From positions 3,038,001 to 3,102,000 of the forward strand of contig NZ_CP140155.1 in assembly GCF_034479375.1 (NCBI RefSeq): 64,000 nt of DNA, written 5' to 3'. This DNA comes from Rhodopseudomonas palustris. GTDB lineage: Bacteria; Pseudomonadota; Alphaproteobacteria; Rhizobiales; Xanthobacteraceae. The position numbers and the translations under genes are program-made. The notes under the pieces were generated by a model. That model was not told the origin of the DNA. It worked only from the letters and a program-made list of their open reading frames with translations, and did not search any database. This document shows positions 1 through 8,026 of the stretch, in pieces; position 1 is the first letter of the stretch, and the number at the start of each line of letters is the position of its first letter.

Positions 1-650
1 TCGCGATGTACGGTCCGGCATCCTATGCCCGCGCCTATCTGATCGGCGCCAAGGTCGAGCCTTTCGCCATCGAAGTGAACAATGACGGCAGCAAAGGGTA
101 CTACTCGGTCCTCTACGTGAAGGCGGAGTCGCCCTACAAGAGCATCCAGGAACTGAAGGGCAAGAACCTTTGCCTCGTCGATCCGAATTCGACCTCGGGC
201 AACAACGTCCCTCGCTTCGAGATGAACAAGCTGTCGATCGATCCGGACAAGTTCTTCGGCAAGGTGATCTACGCCGGCAGCCATGAGAACGCCGTGATCG
301 GCGTCGCGCAGGGCACCTGCGACGCCGCATTCAACTGGTGGAACACCGAAGCCGAATCCAACCTGCTGCGGATGGACCGCAAGGGTATGGCCAAGGCGGC
401 CGATTTCCGCGTCATCCTGAAGTCCGACCAGATTGTGAATTCGCCGATGGCCTATCTCACCGACCTGCCGGCGGACCTGAAGGCGGCGATCCGCAAGGCC
501 GTCCTCGATCTGGCGACCGACGATCCGGAAACCTTCAACAAGATCTACGAAGGCAAGGGCAAGCCTTATGAGGCGGTCGATCACAAGGCGTATCAGCCGG
601 TCATCGATCTGACGAAATTCGTCGACACCCTGCGCAAGAGCAAATCCTGA
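1..650 (+). CDS. phnD: Phosphonate ABC transporter periplasmic binding protein PhnD (3' part)
   Basis: C-terminal about 215 residues of a PhnD-family phosphate/phosphite/phosphonate-binding protein; the gene begins before the window. PhnD captures phosphonates in the periplasm for the PhnCDE importer. Visible family features are a SIQELKGKNLCLVDPNSTSG stretch (type II binding-protein hinge and ligand loop), the GSHENAVIGVAQGTCDAAF segment and the late IVNSPMAYLTDLP strand. It is followed by a terminator-like hairpin and then phnE1, so it is the binding protein of that importer. phnC is presumably upstream and out of view. The first in-window ATG (position 6) is internal, not a start. Confidence 0.93.
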   Translation, partial: AMYGPASYARAYLIGAKVEPFAIEVNNDGSKGYYSVLYVKAESPYKSIQELKGKNLCLVDPNSTSGNNVPRFEMNKLSIDPDKFFGKVIYAGSHENAVIGVAQGTCDAAFNWWNTEAESNLLRMDRKGMAKAADFRVILKSDQIVNSPMAYLTDLPADLKAAIRKAVLDLATDDPETFNKIYEGKGKPYEAVDHKAYQPVIDLTKFVDTLRKSKS

Positions 651-670
651 GCCGACACGATCGACTGAAA

Positions 671-699
671 CGGGCGGCCTTCACGGCCGCCCTCTTTTT
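671..699 (+). terminator. Terminator/attenuator hairpin between phnD and phnE1
   Basis: GGGCGGCC (672-679), a 5-nt loop, GGCCGCCC (685-692), then TCTTTTT (693-699): a perfect 8-bp GC stem with a T tract. It lies 22 nt after the phnD stop and 14 nt before the phnE1 start, so it probably acts as a partial terminator that keeps the binding protein in excess over the permeases. Confidence 0.8.
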
Positions 700-712
700 G
701 CCAGGATAGTGG

Positions 713-1594
713 ATGCCAGCGGTTGTTTCGGAACTGCCCGACGCTCAGTTGCGTCACCTCATCGATCACTATGAGGCAGCGGTGTCCGCCAAGCGCAGGC
801 GCGCCGCGGTGGGGGCGGCCGTCCTCGTCGTGATGATCGCAGCCTCGGCGTGGATGGGCGAAGTCGACCTGCTGAAACTGGCTGAGAATTTCTGGCGCTT
901 CCCGTCCTATTTCATCTCGATCATGCCGACACTCTCGTTCGGCACACTGTGGACCGACCTCGCAGACTGGCTGTGGGGGCTGAACCGCTGGACCGGGCTG
1001 CTGCTCGACACGCTGCTGATCGCCTATGTCGGCACATTGATCGGCGCCATCGCCGGCTTCGTGCTGTGCTTCCTCGCCTCGGCCAATCTGGTCCGCTCGC
1101 GCACCACGGTGTTCGTGACCCGTCGATTTCTGGAGGTCTGCCGCACCGTTCCGGAGCTCGTCTTCGCGCTGGTGTTCGTGCTGGCCTTCGGACTCGGGCC
1201 GCTGCCGGGCGTGCTGGCGATCGCGATCCACACCACCGGGGCGCTCGGCAAATTGTTCGCTGAAGTCGTCGAGAATATCGACGACGAGCCGATCGACGGA
1301 GTCGTCGCCTCGGGCGGCAACTGGATGGAAATGGTGCGCTTTGCGGTGGTGCCGCAGGTGCTGTCGAATTTCGTCAGCTACGCGTTGCTGCGCTTCGAGA
1401 TCAACGTCCGCGGCGCTGCCGTGATGGGCTTCGTCGGCGCCGGCGGCATCGGGCAGGACCTGATCGAGGCGGTGCGCAAATTCTACTACACCGACGTCAG
1501 CGCCATTCTGATGCTGATCATCGTCACGGTGATGACGATCGACTATTGCACCGAGGCGGTCCGTCATCGCCTGATCGGGCGGGAAAGCCGATGA
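713..1594 (+). CDS. phnE1: Phosphonate ABC transporter permease PhnE (first copy)
   Basis: 293 residues, membrane permease of the phosphonate importer. After a cytoplasmic N-terminus of about 40 residues there are several hydrophobic segments, the TLLIAYVGTLIGAIAGF segment, and a C-terminal EAA-type coupling loop around GVVASGGNWMEMVRFAVVPQVL followed by GFVGAGGIGQDL, typical of PhnE. The ATG at 713 follows AGGA at 702-705. It overlaps phnE2 by ATGA (1591-1594). Two adjacent PhnE permeases are common in rhizobiales and probably form a heterodimer. Confidence 0.93.
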   Translation: MPAVVSELPDAQLRHLIDHYEAAVSAKRRRAAVGAAVLVVMIAASAWMGEVDLLKLAENFWRFPSYFISIMPTLSFGTLWTDLADWLWGLNRWTGLLLDTLLIAYVGTLIGAIAGFVLCFLASANLVRSRTTVFVTRRFLEVCRTVPELVFALVFVLAFGLGPLPGVLAIAIHTTGALGKLFAEVVENIDDEPIDGVVASGGNWMEMVRFAVVPQVLSNFVSYALLRFEINVRGAAVMGFVGAGGIGQDLIEAVRKFYYTDVSAILMLIIVTVMTIDYCTEAVRHRLIGRESR

Positions 1595-2457
1595 CCGATA
1601 CGCGCAGGGCGCTGAGCTTCGACGATCAGACCGACATCGTCCGCCGCTTTCCGGAGCAGTTCGGGATCGACTGGTGGCGGCGCGGCCGACTGATCGGCGG
1701 TCTCGTCGTCGTCGTGGCGCTGTTCGTCTTCGGGCTGATCAGGCTCGAGATTCCGTTCGACCGGCTGATCAGCGGCTCGATCCGCCTGATCAAGTTCACC
1801 GCCATGATGTTGCCGCCGGATCCCGGATCCTGGGCACAGGCGAAGATCTATCTGAACGCAATGGGCGAGACCATTGCGATCGCCTTCCTCGGCACGTTGG
1901 GCGGCGCGCTGCTGGCGTTTCCGGTGTCGTTCCTGGCCGCGCGCAACGTGGTCGGCAGCCGCGTGCTGCAGCTCGTCACCCGCCGCGGGCTCGACGCGGT
2001 GCGCGGCGTCGACACGCTGATCTGGGCCCTGATCTGGGTCGGCGTCGTCGGCCTCGGCCCGTTCGCCGGCATTCTCGCGGTGATGTGCAGCGATTTCGGC
2101 ACATTCGGCAAATTGTTCTCCGAAGCCTTCGAAGCGGCGGACAAACGATCGATCGAAGGCGTCAAGGCGACCGGCGGATCGCACGTCCACAGCATCCGCT
2201 TCGGCCTGCTGCCGCAGGTGATCCCGATCCTCGCGAGCCAGGTGCTGTATTACTTCGAATCCAACACGCGTTCGGCCACCATCATCGGCATCGTCGGCGC
2301 CGGCGGCATCGGCCTGCAGCTCGCCGAGCAGATTCGCGTGCTGGAATGGCAGAAAGTGTCGTTCCTGATCGTGCTGATCATGATCGCGGTGGCGGCGATC
2401 GACTGGCTGTCCGGTAAGCTGCGCTTCGCGATCATCGGCCGCCGCGCGGTCGCGTGA
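1591..2457 (+). CDS. phnE2: Phosphonate ABC transporter permease PhnE (second copy)
   Basis: 288 residues from the ATG at 1591, which overlaps the phnE1 stop by 4 nt; that coupling decides the start over the in-frame ATG at 1546. It has the same topology as phnE1 with a matching coupling loop (GVKATGGSHVHSIRFGLLPQV, then GIVGAGGIGLQLAEQI). It probably pairs with PhnE1 in the membrane. It is the last gene of the phnDE unit and faces phnF tail to tail across a palindromic repeat. Confidence 0.93.
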   Translation: MTDTRRALSFDDQTDIVRRFPEQFGIDWWRRGRLIGGLVVVVALFVFGLIRLEIPFDRLISGSIRLIKFTAMMLPPDPGSWAQAKIYLNAMGETIAIAFLGTLGGALLAFPVSFLAARNVVGSRVLQLVTRRGLDAVRGVDTLIWALIWVGVVGLGPFAGILAVMCSDFGTFGKLFSEAFEAADKRSIEGVKATGGSHVHSIRFGLLPQVIPILASQVLYYFESNTRSATIIGIVGAGGIGLQLAEQIRVLEWQKVSFLIVLIMIAVAAIDWLSGKLRFAIIGRRAVA

Positions 2458-2482
2458 CGGCAAGGGCGGAGCTATCCGCAAT

Positions 2483-2582
2483 CGTCATCCTCCGCGAAGG
2501 AGGATCCAGTATTCCGCGGCGTCGCAAATGATGCGCCGACGCTCTGGATTACTGGTTCGCCCGCTTTCGCGGGCGATGACGG
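2483..2582. repeat. REP-like long palindromic intergenic element
   Basis: About 100 bp with complementary ends: the left arm begins CGTCATCCTCCGCGAAGG (2483-2500) and the right arm ends CGCGGGCGATGACG (2569-2582); inner arms pair GATCCAGTA with TACTGGTTC. It fills the gap between convergent phnE2 and phnF. This CGTCATCC...GGATGACG style of palindrome is widespread between genes in Bradyrhizobiaceae; it may also work as a bidirectional terminator (inference). Confidence 0.75.
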
Positions 2583-2602
2583 CAGCATGAAAGTGGAACC
2601 TA

Positions 2603-3331
2603 CTACTCCGTCTCCACCACGAACTCGACGCGCTCCGCGGCGAAGCGGGTGCGGATCGCAAGCAGCGGGCGACCTTCGCCGTCGACGTCCAGCGCCTCGA
2701 CGATCAGCACCGGACGACCGATCCCGAGATCGAGCCGCGCCGCATCGCCAGCGTCGGCGATTGCCGCGGTGATCCGGGTCGAGGCGCGGCGATAGTCGCC
2801 GATGCCGTATTGCGCCAGCACCTTGGTCATCGAGCCGAACCGCCGATACAATTCGCCGGCGTCGGGGAAACGGTCGGCCGAACACCACGTGGTCCCGACG
2901 CAGATCGGCGCGCGGTCGGCGAGCCGCACCCCCTCGATGCGGATCAGCGGGGCGCCCGGCGCAAGGTCGAGCTGGCGGGCGAGTTCGTGCGTCGCCTCCT
3001 CGCGGCTCGCCGCCAGCAACCGACCGCGCGGTTCGCGGCCGCCCGCGCCGACGATTTCGGAAAATCGCGTGCGCGAGCGCAACGGATAGGCGATCCGCGA
3101 GGTCTCGACATAGGTGCCGCTGCCGCGCTCCGCCCGCACCAGCCCGCGCTCCGCGAGCGCCGCCAGCGCCCGCCGCACGGTGTGGCGGTTGACCCGATGC
3201 GCCTGCGCGATCTCGACCTCGCCGGGCAGCTTCTCACCTGCCGCGTAGCCGCCGTCGGCGATCTTGCGCTCGATCGAGTCGGCCACCTTGCGCCACAATG
3301 CGACGCCCGAATCCGGTTCTAGAGTCGTCAT
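2603..3331 (-). CDS. phnF: GntR/HutC-family transcriptional regulator PhnF
   Basis: 242 residues. The N-terminal winged helix-turn-helix (about residues 10-78) contains AAGEKLPGEVEIAQAHRVNR, HTVRRALAALAERGLV and RAERGSGTYV, the GntR signature. The C-terminal domain (about 90-238) is a UTRA/chorismate-lyase-like effector domain, including a GVRLADRAPICVGTTWCSADRF stretch. PhnF-type proteins repress phn genes. It is divergent from phnG, and the 12-bp inverted repeat at 3409-3440 is the obvious operator. Effector unknown. Confidence 0.9.
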   Translation of the reverse strand: MTTLEPDSGVALWRKVADSIERKIADGGYAAGEKLPGEVEIAQAHRVNRHTVRRALAALAERGLVRAERGSGTYVETSRIAYPLRSRTRFSEIVGAGGREPRGRLLAASREEATHELARQLDLAPGAPLIRIEGVRLADRAPICVGTTWCSADRFPDAGELYRRFGSMTKVLAQYGIGDYRRASTRITAAIADAGDAARLDLGIGRPVLIVEALDVDGEGRPLLAIRTRFAAERVEFVVETE

Positions 3332-3379
3332 CTATCCACATCCGTTCGATCGTCGTCACAGCCGCGCGATTTCGTCACG

Positions 3380-3397
3380 TCGTCATCAAAAAGTCAT
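3380..3397 (+). promoter_or_regulatory. Pho-box-like PhoB site upstream of phnG
   Basis: CGTCAT (3381-3386) and AGTCAT (3392-3397) are spaced by exactly 11 bp with an A-rich spacer, matching the two 7-bp direct repeats plus 4-bp spacer layout of PhoB boxes. It lies about 60 nt upstream of the phnG ATG, consistent with induction under phosphate limitation. The call rests on repeat period and position only. Confidence 0.6.
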
Positions 3398-3408
3398 GGC
3401 GCGTCTTT

Positions 3409-3440
3409 ATCAAGTTGTCTATTATCACAGACAACTTGAT
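3409..3440. promoter_or_regulatory. Probable PhnF operator (perfect inverted repeat)
   Basis: ATCAAGTTGTCT (3409-3420), an 8-nt spacer, then AGACAACTTGAT (3429-3440): perfect 12-bp arms in the phnF-phnG intergenic region, 16 nt before the phnG ATG. Each arm contains a TTGTCT/AGACAA core of the kind bound by GntR/HutC regulators. Occupancy would block phnG transcription and probably phnF. Confidence 0.75.
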
Positions 3441-3456
3441 GCGGGCTAGAGTCAAG

Positions 3457-3915
3457 ATGACGACATCCTTCGAAGCCGGTCCCCAGACCCGGCAGGCGGC
3501 GATGGCCGTGCTGGTTCATGCCGAGGCGGAGCAGATTGCGGCGCGGCTGTCGGGGTTGGAACTGCCTGCGAACGAGACGCTGCGCGAGCCGGAGAACGGC
3601 CTTGTGATGGTCCGCGGCCGGGTCGGCGGCGACGGCGCGGCGTTCAATCTCGGCGAGGCCACGGTGACGCGGGCGGCGGTGCGGCTCGACAGCGGCGAAT
3701 GCGGCTTCGGCTACACGCTCGGCCGCGACCGCGACAAGGCGCGGCTGATCGCGCTGTGTGATGCGCTGATCCAGCGCCGCGACTTCGCCGCGACGATCGA
3801 GACCAAGGTGCTGGCGCCGCTACGGGCTGAGCAGGCCGCGGCGCGGCATCGCCAGGCCGAACAGACCGCCGCGACCAAGGTCGATTTCTACACGCTGGTG
3901 CGGGGCGAGGGCTGA
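3457..3915 (+). CDS. phnG: C-P lyase core subunit PhnG
   Basis: 152 residues from the ATG at 3457; an in-frame upstream ATG at 3298 would run through the operator and into phnF, so it is rejected. PhnG is a core subunit of the PhnGHIJ C-P lyase complex, which with PhnI forms ribose-1-phosphonate triphosphates from phosphonates and ATP. Family stretches include ENGLVMVRGRVGGDGAAFNLGEATVTR and GECGFGYTLGRDRDKARLIALCDAL in overlapping parts of residues 45-120. It is the first gene of phnGHIJKLMN and sits 1 nt from phnH. Confidence 0.95.
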   Translation: MTTSFEAGPQTRQAAMAVLVHAEAEQIAARLSGLELPANETLREPENGLVMVRGRVGGDGAAFNLGEATVTRAAVRLDSGECGFGYTLGRDRDKARLIALCDALIQRRDFAATIETKVLAPLRAEQAAARHRQAEQTAATKVDFYTLVRGEG

Positions 3916-3916
3916 G

Positions 3917-4525
3917 ATGACAGGGACGGTCGAATTGTCCGCCGGCTTTGCCGACAAGGTCACGTCGGCGCAGGCGACGTTCCGCGCGGTGATGCAGGCG
4001 ATGGCGCGGCCGGGCAAGCTGCAGCGGCTCGATGCCGAACTGCATGACGTTCCGGCGCCGCTGATGCCGGCGACCGCGGCGATCGCGCTGACGCTGTTCG
4101 ATCACGATACGCCGCTGTGGCTCGACGCCGCGGCGAAGACGCCCGCCGTGACGCGATGGCTGAGGTTTCACACGTCCGCGCCGCTGGTCGAAGCGCCCGA
4201 AGCCGCTGCGTTCGCACTGATCGCCGAGCCTCATCGGATGCCGGCTCTCGATCGCTTCGCGCTCGGCAGCAACGATTATCCGGATCGCTCCACCACGCTG
4301 GTCCTGCAGCTCGAGAGTCTGGAGGAAGGCGCCGAGTTCGAACTGAGCGGCCCCGGCATCCGCGGGATGGCGGCGCTGCGCGCGCCGCTGCCGGAAAGCC
4401 TCGTGTCACAGCACGAAGCCAACCACGCACTGTTTCCGCGCGGCGCCGATCTGATTCTGGTCGGCGGCGACACGATCGTCGCGATCCCGCGCACCACGCG
4501 GCTCGTCGCCAAGGGAGGCAACTGA
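3917..4525 (+). CDS. phnH: C-P lyase core subunit PhnH
   Basis: 202 residues, similar in length to E. coli PhnH. It belongs to the PLP-transferase-like fold but has no PLP lysine, and is a structural subunit of the C-P lyase core. Family marks are the N-terminal FRAVMQAMARPGKLQRL, the TAAIALTLFDHDTPLWL helix, and the C-terminal GVDL-type motif, here FPRGADLILVGGDTIVAIPR. Its stop overlaps the phnI start as TGATG (4523-4527). Confidence 0.95.
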   Translation: MTGTVELSAGFADKVTSAQATFRAVMQAMARPGKLQRLDAELHDVPAPLMPATAAIALTLFDHDTPLWLDAAAKTPAVTRWLRFHTSAPLVEAPEAAAFALIAEPHRMPALDRFALGSNDYPDRSTTLVLQLESLEEGAEFELSGPGIRGMAALRAPLPESLVSQHEANHALFPRGADLILVGGDTIVAIPRTTRLVAKGGN

Positions 4526-5631
4526 TGTATGTCGCGGTCAAGGGTGGCGAGCGCGCCATCGATAATGCGCACCGGTTGCTGGCACACGAGCGCCGCGGCG
4601 ACCGCGCCGTGCCCGAACTGACGCTGGCACAGATTTCCGAGCAACTCGCGCTCGGCGTCGACCGGGTGATGGTCGAGGGGTCGCTGTACGACCGCGAGTT
4701 GGCAGCGCTGGCGATCAAGCAGGCCCGCGGCGATCTGATCGAGGCGATCTTCCTGCTGCGCGCATTCCGCGCCACGCTGCCGCGGTTCGGCGCCACCGAA
4801 CCGCTCGACACCGGCGCGATGGCGGTGCGGCGGCGGGTGTCCTCGACCTTCAAGGATATTCCCGGCGGGCAGATTCTCGGACCGACCTTCGACTACACGC
4901 ACCGGCTGCTCGACCCGCAACTCGCCGCCGGAGGTGAGCCGGACCTGCCGGCATATGCGGTGGTGTCGAACGAAGCGATGCCGCGCGTCACCGATATCCT
5001 CGGCCGCGACGGACTGATCGAACCTTCGCCCGCGCCGGCCCCCGATGCGCCGGTCGGCGACCTCACCCGCGAGCCGCTGAACTTTCCGGCCGATCGCGAT
5101 CTGCGACTGCAAAATCTGGCGCGCGGCGACGAGGGCTTCCTGCTCGCGCTGGGCTACTCGACGCAACGTGGCTACGGCCGCACGCATCCGTTCGCCGGCG
5201 AAATCCGCTTCGGCGAGGTCGAACTCGAGTTTTTGGCAGAAGATGCCGGCTTCGCGGTGCCGCTCGGCAGCATCGCGCTGACCGAATGCCAGATGGTCAA
5301 TCAGTTCAAGGGCTCGGCCACAGAGCCGCCCTGCTTCACGCGCGGCTACGGCCTCGCCTTCGGGCAGAGCGAGCGCAAGACCATGGCGATGGCGCTGGTC
5401 GATCGCGCACTACGCGCGAAGGAACTCGGCGAAGAGGCGCTGGCGCCGGCGCAGGACGAGGAATTCGTGCTGTCGCATTCGGACAATGTGCAGGCGACCG
5501 GCTTCGTCGAACATCTGAAGTTGCCGCATTACGTCGACTTCCAGTCCGAGCTCGGACTGATCCGCCGGCTGCGGCAGAACTTTGTCGATGCCGCCGAACG
5601 ATCCGAGCCGTTGCAGGAGGCTGCGGAATGA
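4525..5631 (+). CDS. phnI: C-P lyase core subunit PhnI
   Basis: 368 residues from the ATG at 4525, overlapping the phnH stop by 1 nt. With PhnG, PhnH and PhnL, PhnI displaces adenine from ATP with phosphonate to form the 5-triphosphoribosyl alpha-1-phosphonate. The N-terminus MYVAVKGGERAIDNAHRLL is diagnostic. Other family blocks are LGYSTQRGYGRTHPFAGEIR (around residue 208) and SIALTECQMVNQFKG. It overlaps phnJ by 4 nt (ATGA at 5628). Confidence 0.96.
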   Translation: MYVAVKGGERAIDNAHRLLAHERRGDRAVPELTLAQISEQLALGVDRVMVEGSLYDRELAALAIKQARGDLIEAIFLLRAFRATLPRFGATEPLDTGAMAVRRRVSSTFKDIPGGQILGPTFDYTHRLLDPQLAAGGEPDLPAYAVVSNEAMPRVTDILGRDGLIEPSPAPAPDAPVGDLTREPLNFPADRDLRLQNLARGDEGFLLALGYSTQRGYGRTHPFAGEIRFGEVELEFLAEDAGFAVPLGSIALTECQMVNQFKGSATEPPCFTRGYGLAFGQSERKTMAMALVDRALRAKELGEEALAPAQDEEFVLSHSDNVQATGFVEHLKLPHYVDFQSELGLIRRLRQNFVDAAERSEPLQEAAE

Positions 5632-6509
5632 ACGCGCCCCAGTACAACTTCGCCTATCTGGACGAGCAGACCAAGCGGATGATCCGTCGCGCGATCCTGA
5701 AGGCGATCGCGATCCCCGGCTATCAGGTGCCGTTCGCCAGCCGCGAGATGCCGATGCCGTACGGCTGGGGCACCGGCGGCGTGCAGGTCACCGCGGCGAT
5801 CCTCGGCCCCGACGACGTGCTGAAGGTGATCGACCAGGGCAGCGACGACACCACCAATGCGATCTCGATCCGGAAGTTCTTCGCCAAGACCGCGGGCGTG
5901 GCGACGACAACCAGCACGACGGATGCCAGCGTGATCCAGACGCGGCACCGGATTCCGGAAGCGCCGCTGCACGAGGGCCAAGTGCTGGTGTATCAGGTGC
6001 CGATCCCGGAGCCGCTGCGCTATCTCGAGCCGCGCGAGACCGAAACGCGGCGGATGCACGCGCTGGCCGAGTACGGGCTGATGCACGTCAAGCTCTATGA
6101 GGACATCGCCAAATTCGGCCACATCGCCACGTCCTACGCCTATCCAGTGAAGGTCGATGGTCGCTACGTGATGGACCCGTCGCCGACGCCGAAATTCGAC
6201 AATCCGAAGATGGACGATTGCCCGGCGCTGCAATTGTTCGGCGCCGGCCGCGAGAAGCGGATCTATGCGATCCCGCCCTATACGCAAGTGGTGTCGCTCG
6301 ACTTCGAGGACCATCCGTTCACGCGCTATCGCCAGGACGCGCCGTGCGCGCTGTGCGGATCGGAAGAATCCTATCTCGACGAGATCGTCACCGACGACCG
6401 CGGCGGCCGGATGTTCGTGTGTTCGGACACCGATTATTGCGAAACCCGACAGGCGCAGGGCCATCGCGGCAGCGAAAGCGCGCCGCATCAGGAGCGGGCC
6501 GATGCCTGA
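5628..6509 (+). CDS. phnJ: C-P lyase radical SAM subunit PhnJ
   Basis: 293 residues from the ATG at 5628. PhnJ cleaves the carbon-phosphorus bond of ribose-phosphonate 5-phosphate by radical SAM chemistry, giving the alkane and a cyclic phosphate. The four conserved cysteines are present: C240, C243 and C265 (CALC then VCSD) as [4Fe-4S] ligands and C271 (DYCETRQ) as the thiyl-radical cysteine, matching E. coli C241/C244/C266/C272. The GGVQVTAAILGPDDVLKVIDQ segment is also characteristic. It overlaps phnK by 8 nt. Confidence 0.97.
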   Translation: MNAPQYNFAYLDEQTKRMIRRAILKAIAIPGYQVPFASREMPMPYGWGTGGVQVTAAILGPDDVLKVIDQGSDDTTNAISIRKFFAKTAGVATTTSTTDASVIQTRHRIPEAPLHEGQVLVYQVPIPEPLRYLEPRETETRRMHALAEYGLMHVKLYEDIAKFGHIATSYAYPVKVDGRYVMDPSPTPKFDNPKMDDCPALQLFGAGREKRIYAIPPYTQVVSLDFEDHPFTRYRQDAPCALCGSEESYLDEIVTDDRGGRMFVCSDTDYCETRQAQGHRGSESAPHQERADA

Positions 6510-7302
6510 TCGCACCTCCCCGATTGCGCAGGATCAGCCGCTGCTGGTCGCCGAAGGTCTGGCGAAATCCTACGGCCGGCTGCAGGCCTGCCGCGATATC
6601 TCGTTCAAGCTGTATCCGGGCGAAGTGCTGGCGATCGTCGGCGAGAGCGGCTCCGGCAAATCGACGCTGCTGCAGATGCTCTCCGCGCAACTCGCGCCGA
6701 GCGCAGGCCACGTCTCGTACCGGATGCGCGACGGCGTGTTGCGCGATCTCGCCGCACTCGGCGAAGCGGAGCGGCGCTTTCTGTTCCGCTCAGATTGGGG
6801 CTACGTGCATCAGGACCCGGCGCAGGGCCTGCGGATGGCGGTGTCGGCCGGCGCCAATGTCGGCGAGCGGCTGATGGCGGTCGGCTGGAATCACTACGGC
6901 CGTATCCGCGACACCGCGTCGAGCTGGCTGTCGCGCGTCGAGATCGGGCTCGACCGCATCGACGATGCGCCGCGGACTTACTCCGGCGGCATGCGGCAGC
7001 GGCTGCAGATCGCGCGCAATCTGGTCACCGAGCCGCGGCTGATGTTCATGGACGAGCCGACCGGCGGCCTCGACGTCTCGGTGCAGGCGCGGCTGCTCGA
7101 TCTGCTGCGCGGCCTTGTCACGGACCTCGGGCTTGCCGCCATCGTCGTCACCCACGATCTCGCGGTGGCGCGGCTGCTGTCGCATCGCGTGATGGTGATG
7201 CAGGGCGGTCGCGTGATCGAGACCGGCCTCACCGACCAGGTGCTCGACGACCCGCACGAGCCCTACACCCAGCTCCTCGTCGCCTCGATCCTGCCGCCAT
7301 GA
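6502..7302 (+). CDS. phnK: C-P lyase complex ATP-binding subunit PhnK
   Basis: 266 residues; the start at 6502 lies inside the phnJ end (8-nt overlap). ABC-type ATPase with Walker A GESGSGKS (about residues 50-57), signature YSGGMRQRLQIARNL, Walker B LMFMDEPTGGLD and H-loop VVTHD. PhnK docks on the PhnGHIJ core and couples ATP hydrolysis to turnover rather than transport. It is followed by phnL with a 4-nt overlap. Confidence 0.95.
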   Translation: MPDRTSPIAQDQPLLVAEGLAKSYGRLQACRDISFKLYPGEVLAIVGESGSGKSTLLQMLSAQLAPSAGHVSYRMRDGVLRDLAALGEAERRFLFRSDWGYVHQDPAQGLRMAVSAGANVGERLMAVGWNHYGRIRDTASSWLSRVEIGLDRIDDAPRTYSGGMRQRLQIARNLVTEPRLMFMDEPTGGLDVSVQARLLDLLRGLVTDLGLAAIVVTHDLAVARLLSHRVMVMQGGRVIETGLTDQVLDDPHEPYTQLLVASILPP

Positions 7303-8009
7303 GCCCGCCAATGTCCGCGATGATCCAACTCAGCAATGCCGAGAAGACCTTCGTCATGCATCTGCAGGGCGGCGTGCGGCTGCCCGTGGTGCGCGGCGTG
7401 TCGTTCCACGTCGACGCCGGCGAATGCGTGGTGCTGGCGGGGCCCTCGGGCGCCGGCAAGTCGTCGATCCTGAAGATGATCTTCGGCAATTATCGCTGCG
7501 ACGCCGGCCGCATCGACATCCTGCATCGCGGCGCCCTGATCGATCTCGCCACCGCCGAGCCGCGGCAGGTGCTGGAGCTGCGGCGCGATACGATCGGCTA
7601 TGTCAGCCAGTTTCTGCGGGCGGTGCCGCGGGTGGCGGCGATCGACGTCGTCGCCGAGCCGCTGGTCGCGAGCGGCGTCGGCAAGGACGAGGCCCGCGCG
7701 CGCGCCGGCGAATTGCTGAAACGTCTGAACATCGCCGAACGGCTGTGGCCGCTGCCGCCGGCGACGTTCTCCGGCGGCGAGCAGCAGCGCGTCAACATCG
7801 CCCGCGGCTTCATCGCGCATGTCCCAATCCTGCTGCTCGACGAGCCGACCGCCTCGCTCGATGCCGCCAATCGCGAGGTGGTGATGAGCCTGATCGCCGA
7901 GAAGAAGCGCGACGACGTCGCGATGATTGCTATTGTCCACGACGACGAGGTGCGCGCCCGGATCGCCGATCGACTGATCGACGTCGCGAGCTTCGCCGCA
8001 GCGGCCTGA
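7299..8009 (+). CDS. phnL: C-P lyase system ATP-binding protein PhnL
   Basis: 236 residues from the ATG at 7299 (4-nt overlap with phnK); ATGs at 7311 and 7320 are alternatives. ABC ATPase with Walker A GPSGAGKSS, signature FSGGEQQRVNIARGF, Walker B ILLLDEPTASLD. PhnL is needed for the nucleophilic displacement step of C-P lyase and forms a PhnK-PhnL pair on the core. E. coli PhnL is 226 residues. Confidence 0.94.
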   Translation: MSPPMSAMIQLSNAEKTFVMHLQGGVRLPVVRGVSFHVDAGECVVLAGPSGAGKSSILKMIFGNYRCDAGRIDILHRGALIDLATAEPRQVLELRRDTIGYVSQFLRAVPRVAAIDVVAEPLVASGVGKDEARARAGELLKRLNIAERLWPLPPATFSGGEQQRVNIARGFIAHVPILLLDEPTASLDAANREVVMSLIAEKKRDDVAMIAIVHDDEVRARIADRLIDVASFAAAA

Positions 8010-8026
8010 AGAGAGACGAGAGAGTG

